This document shows, piece after piece, positions 28,341-37,678 of a stretch of 64,000 nucleotides of DNA. Within the stretch, counting starts at the first letter, position 1. Each line of letters starts with the position of its first letter. The stretch is from assembly GCF_030128825.1 (NCBI RefSeq), contig NZ_CP119127.1, positions 1-64,000 on the forward strand, given 5' to 3'. The notes under the pieces were generated by a model. The model saw only the letters and a program-made list of their open reading frames with translations. It was not told the DNA's origin and searched no databases. The stretch is from Sphingobium sp. WTD-1. GTDB lineage: Bacteria; Pseudomonadota; Alphaproteobacteria; Sphingomonadales; Sphingomonadaceae. Both the position numbers and the translations under genes were made by a program.

Positions 28341-28873
28341 ACCGATGCTCGTCCGATCTTGAGCCGCTTGGCGATCGCGGTGGCGCCGAGCCCCTGGTCG
28401 CGCAACTCTCGCACCTGGGCGGGATCGATGGTGGCCGGTCTGCCCTTATAGGCGCCCTTGAGCTTGGCTGCTTCGATCCCCCGACGCTGCCTGGCACGAA
28501 TGAAGTGCTTTTCCATCGAGCCGATCATTCCGAACAAGGTCAGCAATACCTCGCTCATCATGTCGCTGCCGTCGAAGGTGATCGCCGGGTCATGGATGCG
28601 CAGCGCGGCCCTCTTCTCGACGACCCGCTTGCCTACGGCGAGGAGGCTGGCCGTGTCCCGCGCGATGCGATCGGGATGGAGGGCGAGGAGCTGGTCGCCA
28701 GGTTCCAACAATCGGAGGGCTGCTTCAAGCTGGTCGCGGCCGTGGAGGGTGGAGCCGTTCCCGATATCGGCGAAGACGACGACAGCGCCGAGTTCTTCGA
28801 GCCGGGCCTTCTGGCTGGCAATGTCCTGCCCATCGTCGGTGGAAATCCGCGCATAGCCCAGCACCTTTGCCAT
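28319..28873 (-). CDS. Serine recombinase (Tn3-type resolvase/invertase), left copy
   Basis: A 184-residue resolvase. The catalytic serine is S11 in YARISTDDGQ; the conserved Arg residues are in HPDRIARDT, and the long dimer helix follows (HFIRARQRRGIEAAK). A C-terminal helix-turn-helix ends GATAIAKRLKIGRASVYRAL. It is a diverged paralogue of the right-hand copy at 41736, with the same length and identical last residues. The 594-bp inverted repeat begins 95 bases upstream, the same distance as on the right. It may resolve or invert DNA within the island. Confidence 0.9.
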   Translation of the reverse strand: MAKVLGYARISTDDGQDIASQKARLEELGAVVVFADIGNGSTLHGRDQLEAALRLLEPGDQLLALHPDRIARDTASLLAVGKRVVEKRAALRIHDPAITFDGSDMMSEVLLTLFGMIGSMEKHFIRARQRRGIEAAKLKGAYKGRPATIDPAQVRELRDQGLGATAIAKRLKIGRASVYRALAA

Positions 28874-28967
28874 TCACGCTCCTGTCTCATGAGGGTCTAA
28901 GACTAACTGAATAGGTGTGTATTATATCATGAATTGCACCCATTTGGCACAATATGATTGTATCGCC

Positions 28968-29561
28968 GGATGTGTCGTTGATGGTTACCTTGGCGGGACG
29001 CAAATGGACGACCTCATGCCTGCGTCAGAGATATCGACAGGTCAGATGGGGCTTCGCTACGATCGTCTCCATCTGCGGGGTCAGGTCGCCCGGCAACGAT
29101 CTCCAGGATGGAGATGAGCAGTTCCAGGGGACGGCGCTGCGCTCCCGTCCCCGCGCCGACGAGACGCCCGCGATCTTCTGGCTCGACCTGCTCAGCCGCA
29201 GGCCAAGCCATCGCTCGCCGTCGCCTCGCGCCGATTAAATCCCCCGTGAAGCCCGGTTATAATATAATATCTATAGAACTCGTCTTCACGGGGGATGCGC
29301 GTCAAACACATCCCGCGAAGTCACGAAGATTAAATTAGGCGATATCGCGACACCGGTGGTAGAACGGATGAATAAATAGTCACGTAGATGCGTGACGGCA
29401 TCATCGGAGTTCACGGCCAGTCGGCATATAGTAGCGCTATATCCATCGATTGTTCCAGGCAGAGCCTCGCATGACCGTCACCATGCGAGGCTCTAACCTG
29501 GAATATCATGACCCACTATCACGAATACCACTACCTCGAAAACATAAAGACCACCCTGGGG
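28968..29561 (+). repeat. 594-bp inverted repeat, left copy: structured noncoding block
   Basis: Near-identical, in opposite orientation, to 41046-41639. It carries several hairpins: ATCCCCCGTGAAG (around 29,236) with CTTCACGGGGGAT about 50 bases on, enclosing an AT-rich TTATAATATAATATC stretch; GTCACG-N5-CGTGAC near 29,382; and AGAGCCTCGCATG/CATGCGAGGCTCT near 29,461-29,494. It ends 54 bases into a reading frame shared by both copies. It contains no other supported gene. Candidate roles are a replication origin or a long regulatory leader. Confidence 0.88.
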
Positions 29562-29573
29562 GTGAAGCGATGA
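29508..29573 (+). CDS. Short leader peptide or 5' remnant of the primase-like gene
   Basis: A 21-codon frame, MTHYHEYHYLENIKTTLG then VKR and stop. The first 18 codons equal the start of the truncated primase-like gene at 41099 on the other side of the island; after the repeat ends the frame soon stops. The stop overlaps the next ATG (ATGA, 29570-29573), so even as a remnant it could drive coupled translation of the 94-residue gene. Confidence 0.5.
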   Translation: MTHYHEYHYLENIKTTLGVKR

Positions 29574-29854
29574 CGAAGATGAGATACGACCGGCGTAGGC
29601 CGCCGAAGTCCGTGCCATCCGACTACCCCTTTGAGCATGGGCAGCATCGCAGACCGACCAAGAAAGCGTCGAAGAAACCGCAGCAGCCTGCATTGAAGTG
29701 CCCGCGAAGGCGATCTGGGATCAAGCAAACGTCAATCGAGACCCTCAATCGGTGGACGGCCGAAAAACGCGAGATCAATAACTGGAAAGCGAACATCGCG
29801 GCGAAGAATGCCGCCATCGCAGCAAATGTGGCGCCTCCCACCAACCTGGAATGA
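29570..29854 (+). CDS. Small basic hypothetical protein (94 residues)
   Basis: A very basic protein beginning MTKMRYDRRRPPKSVPSDYP with a Lys/Arg/Pro-rich first half (RRPTKKASKKPQQPALKCP) and a helical second half (SIETLNRWTAEKREINNW, then an Ala/Asn-rich helix). It might bind nucleic acid; no family is recognised. Its ATG overlaps the stop of the short leader frame. It occupies the place that the primase-like gene holds behind the other repeat copy. Confidence 0.5.
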   Translation: MTKMRYDRRRPPKSVPSDYPFEHGQHRRPTKKASKKPQQPALKCPRRRSGIKQTSIETLNRWTAEKREINNWKANIAAKNAAIAANVAPPTNLE

Positions 29855-29869
29855 CAGGCTCGAAGCGGT

Positions 29870-30826
29870 TCACCAATCGAACACCGATCTGGTGAACCGC
29901 TTCAGGGCGGCGGTCGCATCATCACTGCCCGTCGTGTATCGCCTTTCCAAGATTCCATACCGGGCAGCGAATTCACGCGCCCGCTTATCGAGATCGGCGG
30001 CCACCTGACGATTCCTGCGGACGTAAACGCCATCGAGTGTCCAAATATCTTCATGCTTTTGCAGGCAGATCAGGGCGGTTTGACTATCGTCGTCGGTGAA
30101 TTCGCCAAAGGCGTTTTCGCCCACGATGCTGGCATTGGTGTAGCGCCTGGAGCAGTTTTGATATGCCAGTGCGACCTTGCGCAATTCTCGCCCATCACGG
30201 ATCGGGCGATAGCCTTTGGCGGCGGGAATAGGATGGGGTGGGAATGGAATCTGCAACGCCCACCGTTGCACGACCTTCTTCAAGGGGGCGGTCGAGCGAC
30301 GCAATGCGTCGATAAATTCGGCGCGATCGATCCCTCGCTCGGCCAGCAAGCTGGTCACCAGGGTGAGGTCATGGGCATCCGCGCGCGCCTCAACACGGTG
30401 GACAATCCGGGCATCGCACAGATCGGCAGGGAGCGCAGTGATGATGGCAAGGCGATCGGGGGTGAGTTTCGGCGATTGCATGATCGCAGCCGTCACCTGC
30501 CGCTGGCCGGAGAGAAGCGCCTGATGCAAATCGCGATAATAGGCCGGTTCGTGCGGCTGCGGTCCGCTCTTCCCAAGTGCGCGGCGCAAGCCCATCGGCA
30601 CTGTTGGAAAGGCGTATTCAAGGATAGTGCGGTGATCGGCCGTCACCAACATGGCGGCCGCCTCTCGTTCGCCTTCTCTGCCAATGCGAACTGCCGCCAT
30701 AAATGCGGCGATGATCTGACGGCGCTCGGTGCTGGCGCGGAGATACGCTCCAGCGAAACCAGGGCATGCGACATCGAGATGCGCAACAAGATCGAGAACC
30801 CAACCTTTAAGAGGGGCAATTTCCAT
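29870..30826 (-). CDS. Hypothetical protein (318 residues)
   Basis: A cytosolic protein not recognised, beginning MEIAPLKGWVLDLVAHLDVA. The N-terminal two thirds look helical with repeated Ala/Arg/Leu patterns. The C-terminal part has GRELRKVALAYQNCSRRYT, then ICLQKHEDIWTLDGVYVRRN, a layout reminiscent of PcfJ-like plasmid proteins, but this is weak. GGAG lies about ten bases before the ATG. It converges with the 94-residue gene. Codon use is less GC-biased than core genes, as for other island cargo. Confidence 0.65.
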   Translation of the reverse strand: MEIAPLKGWVLDLVAHLDVACPGFAGAYLRASTERRQIIAAFMAAVRIGREGEREAAAMLVTADHRTILEYAFPTVPMGLRRALGKSGPQPHEPAYYRDLHQALLSGQRQVTAAIMQSPKLTPDRLAIITALPADLCDARIVHRVEARADAHDLTLVTSLLAERGIDRAEFIDALRRSTAPLKKVVQRWALQIPFPPHPIPAAKGYRPIRDGRELRKVALAYQNCSRRYTNASIVGENAFGEFTDDDSQTALICLQKHEDIWTLDGVYVRRNRQVAADLDKRAREFAARYGILERRYTTGSDDATAALKRFTRSVFDW

Positions 30827-31046
30827 TTCGATGATACTCCAGGATTGTCATATCATCGGTCGGTCTCCGTGCTGGTTTCGAAGTCATATCAATAGCTTGA
30901 TTGGACCGGAAAGTCACTTTCATTTTCCAGCAAACGCCGGTGCCCTGAAGCGTCGGCATGTCGCTGCCGGAATGTGGACATGATGACATTCCTCCTTTCC
31001 GCCGCCAATCTGATGCCCTACGCAGAGCGCAATCTCTGGGGGAATA

Positions 31047-32546
31047 ATGGCAAAGCTTTCACAAGCGGAATTGGAACGGCATCTCTGGGGCGCGGCGGAC
31101 ATCCTGCGCGGGACCGTGGACGCCGGGGACTACAAGCAATATATTTTCGGGCTGCTGTTCTATAAGCGGCTCTGCGACGTATGGGACGAGGAATTCGAGG
31201 TGCTGCTCGCCGAAACCGGCGACCGGCAAGAAGCCGCCGATCCCGATGAGCACCGCTTCGATGTTCCCGCCGACCATCGTTGGGACGCGGTGCGCAAACA
31301 TGCGACGCAGATCGGCCAGCGCCTGAACAATGCCCTGGCGGCAATCGAAGACGCCAACCTTCGGCTGCGCGGCGTGTTCGGCGATGTCGATTTTGCTAAC
31401 CAAGACCGCTTTTCCGACGCCTTGCTGGAAAAGCTGCTTTCGCATTTCGAGAAGCACCGACTGCGCAACGCTGATGTGACCGCCGACATGTTGGGCGACG
31501 CCTATCTCTACCTCATCAAGATGTTCGCGGAAGGCGCGGGCAAGAAGGGCGGCGAGTTCTACACGCCCCGATCAATCGTCCGGCTCATGGTCGAGATCGT
31601 CGAGCCGCGTCCGGGTATGTCGATCTACGACCCCACCTGCGGCTCCGGCGGCATGTTGTTGGAGGCGGTGCAGTATCTCAAGGATCGCGGTGAGGATTCC
31701 CGAAGCCTTGCGCTGCATGGGCAGGAAAAGAATTTCGCCACCTGGGGCATCGCCGAGATCAACCTGTTCCTGCACAATGTCGATGACGCTTTCATTGCGA
31801 AGGGTGACACGATTCTGTCGCCCAAGCGGTATGACCGGGCTGCCCGCGAATTCGTAGAGGGCATTGGTGCCTATGACCGGGTGCTGGCCAATCCGCCCTT
31901 CTCGGAGAAGGTGTGGGGCCATGATGTCTGGCAGAATGGCGATCCGTTCGGCCGCGATGTCTATGGCTGCCCGCCCAAGGGGTATGGCGATCTGGCGTTC
32001 GTCCAGCATATGCTTGCCAGCCTTAAGGATGACGGGATGCTGGCCGTGGTCGTGCCGCATGGCGTCCTGTTCCGTGGCGGGGCCGAGGGGCGGATCAGGG
32101 AAGCGATGTTGACCGCCGACGTGATCGAGGCGGTTGTGGGGCTGGCCCCCAATCTGTTCTACGGAGCGGGCATTCCTGCTGCCGTGCTGGTCTGCCGCAA
32201 GATCAAGCCTACCGAGCGGCGCGGCAAGGTGCTGATCGTTAACGGCGACGCCACCTTCCAACCGGGCAAGGCGCAGAACTACCTGACCGATGATCACCTG
32301 CGCACGCTGGCCGAGGCAGTGCATGGCTTTGCCGACATCAAGAAGCTGGCCCGCGTTGTCCCGGTCGAGGAGATTGCCGCCAACGGCCACAACCTCAATA
32401 TCAGCCGCTATGTCCAGACTGGCGCTGATGCCGAGGCGGTCGATGTCGCGGCGGAAGTCGCCAAGCTGCAAGACCTGATCGCCAAGCGCAACGAGGCAGA
32501 GGCCGTGATGTTCGGCCACCTGCGGAGGCTCGGCTATGTCGAGTGA
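31047..32546 (+). CDS. hsdM: Type I restriction-modification methyltransferase subunit HsdM
   Basis: A 499-residue N6-adenine methylase subunit. The SAM-binding motif region is YDPTCGSGGMLLEAV near residue 195, and the catalytic motif NPPF appears as VLANPPFSEKVWG near residue 281. An N-terminal helical domain (residues 8-130) carries LWGAADILRG and FYKRLCD. With HsdS it methylates one adenine on each strand of a bipartite target. The gene overlaps hsdS by 11 bases. It is intact although its partner hsdR is destroyed. Confidence 0.96.
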   Translation: MAKLSQAELERHLWGAADILRGTVDAGDYKQYIFGLLFYKRLCDVWDEEFEVLLAETGDRQEAADPDEHRFDVPADHRWDAVRKHATQIGQRLNNALAAIEDANLRLRGVFGDVDFANQDRFSDALLEKLLSHFEKHRLRNADVTADMLGDAYLYLIKMFAEGAGKKGGEFYTPRSIVRLMVEIVEPRPGMSIYDPTCGSGGMLLEAVQYLKDRGEDSRSLALHGQEKNFATWGIAEINLFLHNVDDAFIAKGDTILSPKRYDRAAREFVEGIGAYDRVLANPPFSEKVWGHDVWQNGDPFGRDVYGCPPKGYGDLAFVQHMLASLKDDGMLAVVVPHGVLFRGGAEGRIREAMLTADVIEAVVGLAPNLFYGAGIPAAVLVCRKIKPTERRGKVLIVNGDATFQPGKAQNYLTDDHLRTLAEAVHGFADIKKLARVVPVEEIAANGHNLNISRYVQTGADAEAVDVAAEVAKLQDLIAKRNEAEAVMFGHLRRLGYVE

Positions 32547-33732
32547 GTGGCGCACGGTCGCACTGTCGGATGTTGCTGATCTCTCGATGGGTGAGACGCT
32601 CCTATCGAAGAACCTTACCGGCGATGGCATCCCCGTGTTCTCCGCCAACACGGACGAAGGCCCTTGGGGCTATACGAGCAATAATCGTCGTCGCTTGCAC
32701 CGAGGGGACATCGTGATCGGGGCGAGAGGGTCGGTTGGGTATCCGCGTCGCCCGAACTTCGATGCGTTCACTTGCACGCAGACCACAATCGCTGTGGAAC
32801 CCGATCATGCGGTCGTAGACAGCGAGTATCTTCACCACGCGCTATGCGCAGCGGACATTCTCGGCATCGCCTCCCAACAGGCCGTGCCCATGCTGACCAT
32901 CGGCGCATTGTCTCCATTGGAGATCACCCTTCCCCCGCTCGACGAGCAGCGGCGGATCGCGGAGGTGCTGCGGTCGGTGGATGAAGCGATTGCGGTAACG
33001 CAGGCCACTTACGACGGCATAGTCACGACACAAGCAGCCGTCTTTGAAACCTTCCTTCAAAGCGGCAACCTTATCTCAGACGGTCAACTCATCGCCGGTT
33101 GGACAACGGGCAAGATCGACTGCGTGCGCCATCTTCCAGTTGGCTGGCGCGTCGTGAAATTGGTCGATGTCGCCCGTCTGGAAAGTGGCCACACGCCCGA
33201 CCGAAAGAAGCCTGAATATTGGGATGGCGGTGATGTCGAGTGGATATCACTTCACGACACGCAGAATCTTGGGCGGTGTGAAATCAGCAAGACCGAGATG
33301 CGCATCACGCAGGCGGGCCTTGCGAACTCGTCGGCTCGGTTACTGCCAGCCGGAACGGTCTGCTTCTCGCGGACGGCCACTGTGGGCAAGTGCGTCATCA
33401 TGCCCAAATCCATGGCGACCAGCCAAGACTTCGCGAACTTCATCTGCTCGCCAGCCTTGAACAACCGCTATCTGCTGCACCTCATGCGCTGGATGCAGCC
33501 GGTATGGAAAGCCTTGGCCAGTGGCAGCACGCACAAGACGATCTACATGCCGACCTTCAAGGCGTTGCAGATCATCCTCCCGCCGCGTGTCGAACAGGAC
33601 CAGATCGCCGCGACCATGGATAGCTTCGTTAACATGGCCGAGAGCCATGCGGCGTCCTTGACCCATTTGCGATCATTAAAGGCAAATCTCATGTCGGACC
33701 TTCTTTCCGGTCGTGTGCGGGTGCCTGCATGA
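32536..33732 (+). CDS. hsdS: Type I restriction-modification specificity subunit HsdS
   Basis: A 398-residue specificity subunit with two target-recognition domains (residues about 5-150 and 195-365). Each is followed by a conserved helical spacer (PPLDEQRRIAEVLRSVDEAI and PRVEQDQIAATMDSFVNMAE). It overlaps hsdM at the start and hsdR at the end (ATGA at 33729), so the three were one coupled operon. The target sequence cannot be predicted by eye. With HsdM it should still methylate DNA. Confidence 0.94.
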   Translation: MSSEWRTVALSDVADLSMGETLLSKNLTGDGIPVFSANTDEGPWGYTSNNRRRLHRGDIVIGARGSVGYPRRPNFDAFTCTQTTIAVEPDHAVVDSEYLHHALCAADILGIASQQAVPMLTIGALSPLEITLPPLDEQRRIAEVLRSVDEAIAVTQATYDGIVTTQAAVFETFLQSGNLISDGQLIAGWTTGKIDCVRHLPVGWRVVKLVDVARLESGHTPDRKKPEYWDGGDVEWISLHDTQNLGRCEISKTEMRITQAGLANSSARLLPAGTVCFSRTATVGKCVIMPKSMATSQDFANFICSPALNNRYLLHLMRWMQPVWKALASGSTHKTIYMPTFKALQIILPPRVEQDQIAATMDSFVNMAESHAASLTHLRSLKANLMSDLLSGRVRVPA

Positions 33733-34686
33733 GCGAATACCGTCTTGCCGAAAAGCCCGCGCTAGATGCGCTGGTTGCCATGGGCTGGCAGGCGCTGTCG
33801 CCCGCCGACGCATTGGCGATGCGGCAGGAAGAGAACCGGGTCATCCTGAAACCCGTGCTGGTCGAGGCTTTGCGCGACCTAAACGGTATCGGCCTGAACG
33901 ATGCCGAAGCCATTTATGCCGACCTTGCCACCCGCTCGGACAATGAGCAATGGCAGAAGGATTTGCGCGGAAACTATTCCCGGCGGCTGGAGGGAGCCAA
34001 ACAAGATCAGGCCATTACCCTCATCGATTTCAAGCAGCCGGGCCGCAACCGCTACCATGTCGTGCGCCAGTTCCGCATTGCCGCCCAGCGGCCGCGCATC
34101 GCCGACATCGTGCTATTTGTGAACGGCATCCCGCTGGTCGTGATCGAAGCGAAATCGCCGCTCAAGACCACGGCCAAGGCCGAAGAAGCATTCGAGCAGA
34201 TCAAGCAATATGAGCGCGATATTCCGCGCCTGTTCGCGTCCAATGCCTTTAACATCGTCACGGATGGCATTGCCACCCTCTATGGTGCGACCGGCGCGTC
34301 GTCGCAGTTCTACGCTCCATGGCCGGACGCATGGCCGCGCACCCCTGCTGACTTCCCTGATGATCTGAACAAAGACCTGTGGTGCTTGTGTGAGCCATCG
34401 CGCCTGCTAGACCTGCTGGCGCATTTCATCGTGTTCGAAACCGATCCGGAAACGGGCCGCAAGATCAAGAAGGTCTGCCGCTATCAACAGTTCCGCGCGG
34501 TTAACAAAGCGACGGATCGCGTCGCCGAAGGCGAGCACCGGAAGGGACTGATCTGGCATACCCAGGGATCGGGCAAGAGCCTGACAATGGTTTTCCTGGC
34601 GCTCAAACTGAAGACACACCTAACGCTGGAGGCGGCCAACCTCGCCAATCCCAACATCCTAGTGTTGACTGATCGCATCGATCTAG

Positions 34687-36333
34687 CCCGGCTTATTCAT
34701 GAGCCCGCTGCACTGGGGTATTTCGGGTTTGGTGGGTCGGTTGCCGCGTGATCTGGGCGAGCGCCAGCGCCGGCGTTTTTCACCGCAGCAGGAGCAAAGG
34801 GCTTTTCGAGGTTGATGGACGAGGGCTCGGGCTTTCGGCGGCACTGCCGCACTGGCTATGTCGGTGCTGGCCGGAGACTGGTGGCGATTGCTTTGAACAC
34901 GTCGGCCTCCGGGCAGGCTGACGCGAAGGCGAGACGGATACGCGAGGAGGTTTCGATGACGCGGGCAGCCACCTTGAGCAGCCGCAAGCGTAGCGTTGCG
35001 AACTCGGCCGTGGCCAGCGCGGTGGTCTTGGGGATCGCCTGCTGGACGCGCCACAACAGCCAGTAGGCGGCGGTGTGTAGGATGAGGCGCATTTGATTGG
35101 CATTGGCTGAGCGGCACGAGGTGCGATCGCTGGCGAGTTGAGCCTTGTGGCGCTTGATCAGGTTTTCGGCTTGGCCGCGCGCGCAGTAAAGCGTGTCGTA
35201 GATATGCTCGGCCGAGCCTTCGGTCAGCGAGGTGACGACGTAGCGGATATCCATGCCCAGCGTGCTGGCCTCGATCCGGGCGACGACGCGGCGCTGGCAG
35301 TTCCAGCTCTTTGCGCCGTAGTGCGTCTCGGCATAGTTGCGCAGGACCGGATACTGGGCCGTGGCCCGCTTGACCGCGCAGGCGTCTGCGATGGCAACGA
35401 TGACCGGATCAGCACGTAGCGCGGCATTGGTCGGCAAGCCGAACACGTAATCGACGCGGTGGGCCTCGCAGAAGGCCATGACTTCGGGGCGGCCATAATG
35501 CCCGTCGCCGCGGAAGGTGATGTGCGTTTCTGGCCAGTACCGGCGGATATGACGCACCAGGCGCCGGATGTGGCCGGCAGCTTCGGCGCCTGACGGCGTC
35601 TTACCGGTGCGCAGCAGCATCGCGACCGGACGACCGGTCGCGGTGTCGTACACATGGATCGGCAGGAAGCAGCGCTCACCGTGATGCCCGTTCCAGAAGG
35701 ACAACTGCTGATAGCCGTGCACGACATCGCAGGTGTCATCGATGTCCAGCGTCACCGCCACTGGTGGAGCCGGATAGCTGGCGCAGTAGACGCCGATCAT
35801 CTCGGCCATCATCCTGGCCAGCTCACGCGTGGTCGGAGCATTCTCCCAGCGGCTCATCGTCGGTTGGCTGGCAAGCCCCGCGCCCGATCCCGGCAACTTG
35901 CCCAGCGCCAGGCGGAAGCCCGGATCGTCGCGCAGGGCGTCGAGATCATCGGCATCTTCATAGCCGCACGCGATCGCGAACACCCGGGCACGTAGGATGT
36001 CATCGAGGCGATGGATCACCCGCGTCGGGTCACGCGGATCGGCAATGCAACCCGCAAGCCGCCGGCAGAGCCCCATCGCGCGCTCGGCCTGCGCAAGCAG
36101 CAGAACGCCGCCGTCCGAGGTCAGTCGGCCACCGTCAAACGCGGCTGTGATCTTCTTCCCGCCGACCGCTGGGAATCGGAATGAAGTTGCGATATCGTCT
36201 TTCATGGCGGGTGTGGCCTGTGGCATTTTCTGCCCTGCAGCAGGGCCGGCGTAGACACCCAGTTCCTAATTCAGATCAGAGGCTTATGCCACTCCCGCCA
36301 ACCCTTCAGGCCCCCGTCGGTGAATAAGACGGG
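34687..36333. mobile_element. IS1380-family insertion sequence
   Basis: A 1,647-bp element with terminal inverted repeats CCCGGCTTATTCA (left) and CCCGTCTTATTCA (right, complement), flanked by the 4-bp duplication CTAG (34683-34686 and 36334-36337). It carries one transposase gene antisense to hsdR. Excision in silico with one CTAG rebuilds the hsdR frame exactly. Confidence 0.93.
34856..36226 (-). CDS. IS1380-family transposase
   Basis: A 456-residue DDE transposase. IS1380-type features are GGRLTSDGGVLLLAQAE near the N-terminus, LDIDDTCDVVHGYQQ (first catalytic Asp), the FRGDGHYGRPE segment (second Asp) and the YCARGQAENLIKRHKAQL segment with the catalytic Glu near residue 360. It appears full length and intact, so the element may still be active. 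It opposes the interrupted hsdR. Confidence 0.94.
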   Translation of the reverse strand: MPQATPAMKDDIATSFRFPAVGGKKITAAFDGGRLTSDGGVLLLAQAERAMGLCRRLAGCIADPRDPTRVIHRLDDILRARVFAIACGYEDADDLDALRDDPGFRLALGKLPGSGAGLASQPTMSRWENAPTTRELARMMAEMIGVYCASYPAPPVAVTLDIDDTCDVVHGYQQLSFWNGHHGERCFLPIHVYDTATGRPVAMLLRTGKTPSGAEAAGHIRRLVRHIRRYWPETHITFRGDGHYGRPEVMAFCEAHRVDYVFGLPTNAALRADPVIVAIADACAVKRATAQYPVLRNYAETHYGAKSWNCQRRVVARIEASTLGMDIRYVVTSLTEGSAEHIYDTLYCARGQAENLIKRHKAQLASDRTSCRSANANQMRLILHTAAYWLLWRVQQAIPKTTALATAEFATLRLRLLKVAARVIETSSRIRLAFASACPEADVFKAIATSLRPAPT

Positions 36334-37678
36334 CTAGACGATCAGATCAGCAAGACCTTCGTCGGCTGCGGCCTACCCAACCCAACACAATGCGGATCAG
36401 TGACGGCGCTGCGCGAGGCTGTGAACCGAGGCGGCAACGGTCAAATCCTGCTGTCCACAATCTTCAAGTTCGCGGGATCGAAGGAACCGATTCCCAACTC
36501 GGCCAACTGGATCGTGCTGGTGGACGAATGCCATCGCACCCAAGAAAAAGACCTCGGCGCCTATTTGCAGGCAACTTTGCCGGATGCCCATTTCTACGGT
36601 TTCACAGGCACGCCTGTTGATTTCCACTGAGAAGTGACCCGGGTAGGGCATAAATTTCCACTGAGAATTGACCCATGTTGAACTCGTCCCTGGCTTTGGC
36701 AAGCGAGGGTATATGGAGTGTTGGACATGGCGTTATTGAGCGTTATCCGGCGCTGGCATTTTCGCGATCATCTGCCGATCCGGGAGATAGCACGGCGCAC
36801 CGGACTATCACGCAACACGATCCGCAAATATTTGCGGTCCGAGACGATCTATCCGCTTTTCAAGGTGCCTGATCGACCAAGCAAACTGGACCCATTTGCT
36901 GAGCATCTGGCGGCCTGGCTACGGCGCGATATGGGCCGATCGCGCAAGCAGAAGCGCACGATCAAGCAGTTTCACGCCGATCTGGTGAGCCTGGGTTATG
37001 AAGGATCCTACAACCGGGTTGCCGCTTTTGCTCGGGACTGGCGCGAAGATTATCGGCGCCAGCAACAGATTGGCGGGCGTGGGACATTCGTGCCCCTGTC
37101 GTTTGCGCCGGGGGAAGCTTTCCAGTTTGATTGGAGTGAGGACTGGGCAATCATTGCCGGGGTTCGGACCAAGCTGCAGGTCGCGCATTTCAAGCTCAGT
37201 TACAGCCGGGCATTCATCGTGCGCGCCTACCTGCTGCAAACCCATGAGATGCTGTTCGACGCCCATAATCACGCCTTCCGCGTGCTGGGCGGCGTGCCGC
37301 GCCGGGGTATCTATGACAATATGCGCACGGCCGTCGACAAGGTCGGGCGTGGCAAGGAACGCACCGTCAACGCACGCTTCCTGACGATGGTCAGCCATTA
37401 TCTGTTTGAAGCCGAGTTCTGTAACCCGGCTGCGGGATGGGAAAAGGGGCAGGTCGAGAAGAATGTCCAGGATGCGCGGCACCGTCTGTGGCAACCCACG
37501 CCGCAGGCCGAGAGCCTTGATGAGTTGAACCTGTGGCTGGAGGAGCGCTGCAAGGCGTTATGGGAGGACATCCCTCACGGGATCGAACCCGGGTCGGTTG
37601 CCAATGCCTGGGCCGATGAATCTGAGTGTCTGATGGTTGCGGGCAGGCCCTTCGATGGTTTTGTGGAATATCGCAAAC

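Larger units (their letters stand above)
33729..36614 (+). pseudogene. hsdR: hsdR, type I restriction subunit, interrupted and 3'-deleted
   Basis: The first 319 codons encode the nuclease domain (VIEAKSPLKT with the catalytic Glu/Lys) and the Walker A region (HTQGSGKSLTMVF). An IS1380-family element then splits the gene at codon DRIDL. Removing it and one CTAG copy restores the frame: DDQISKTFVGCGLP, then VDECHR (motif II) and FTGTPV (motif III). At 36615 an IS21-family element begins and the remaining half or so of the expected thousand-residue protein is absent from the window. Restriction by this locus should be lost. Confidence 0.93.

Noticed and set aside
28968..29507. Open frames within the inverted repeat block as protein genes
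   Set aside because: The frames in both copies are the same DNA without ribosome sites or family patterns; the hairpins and AT-rich core fit a noncoding function better.
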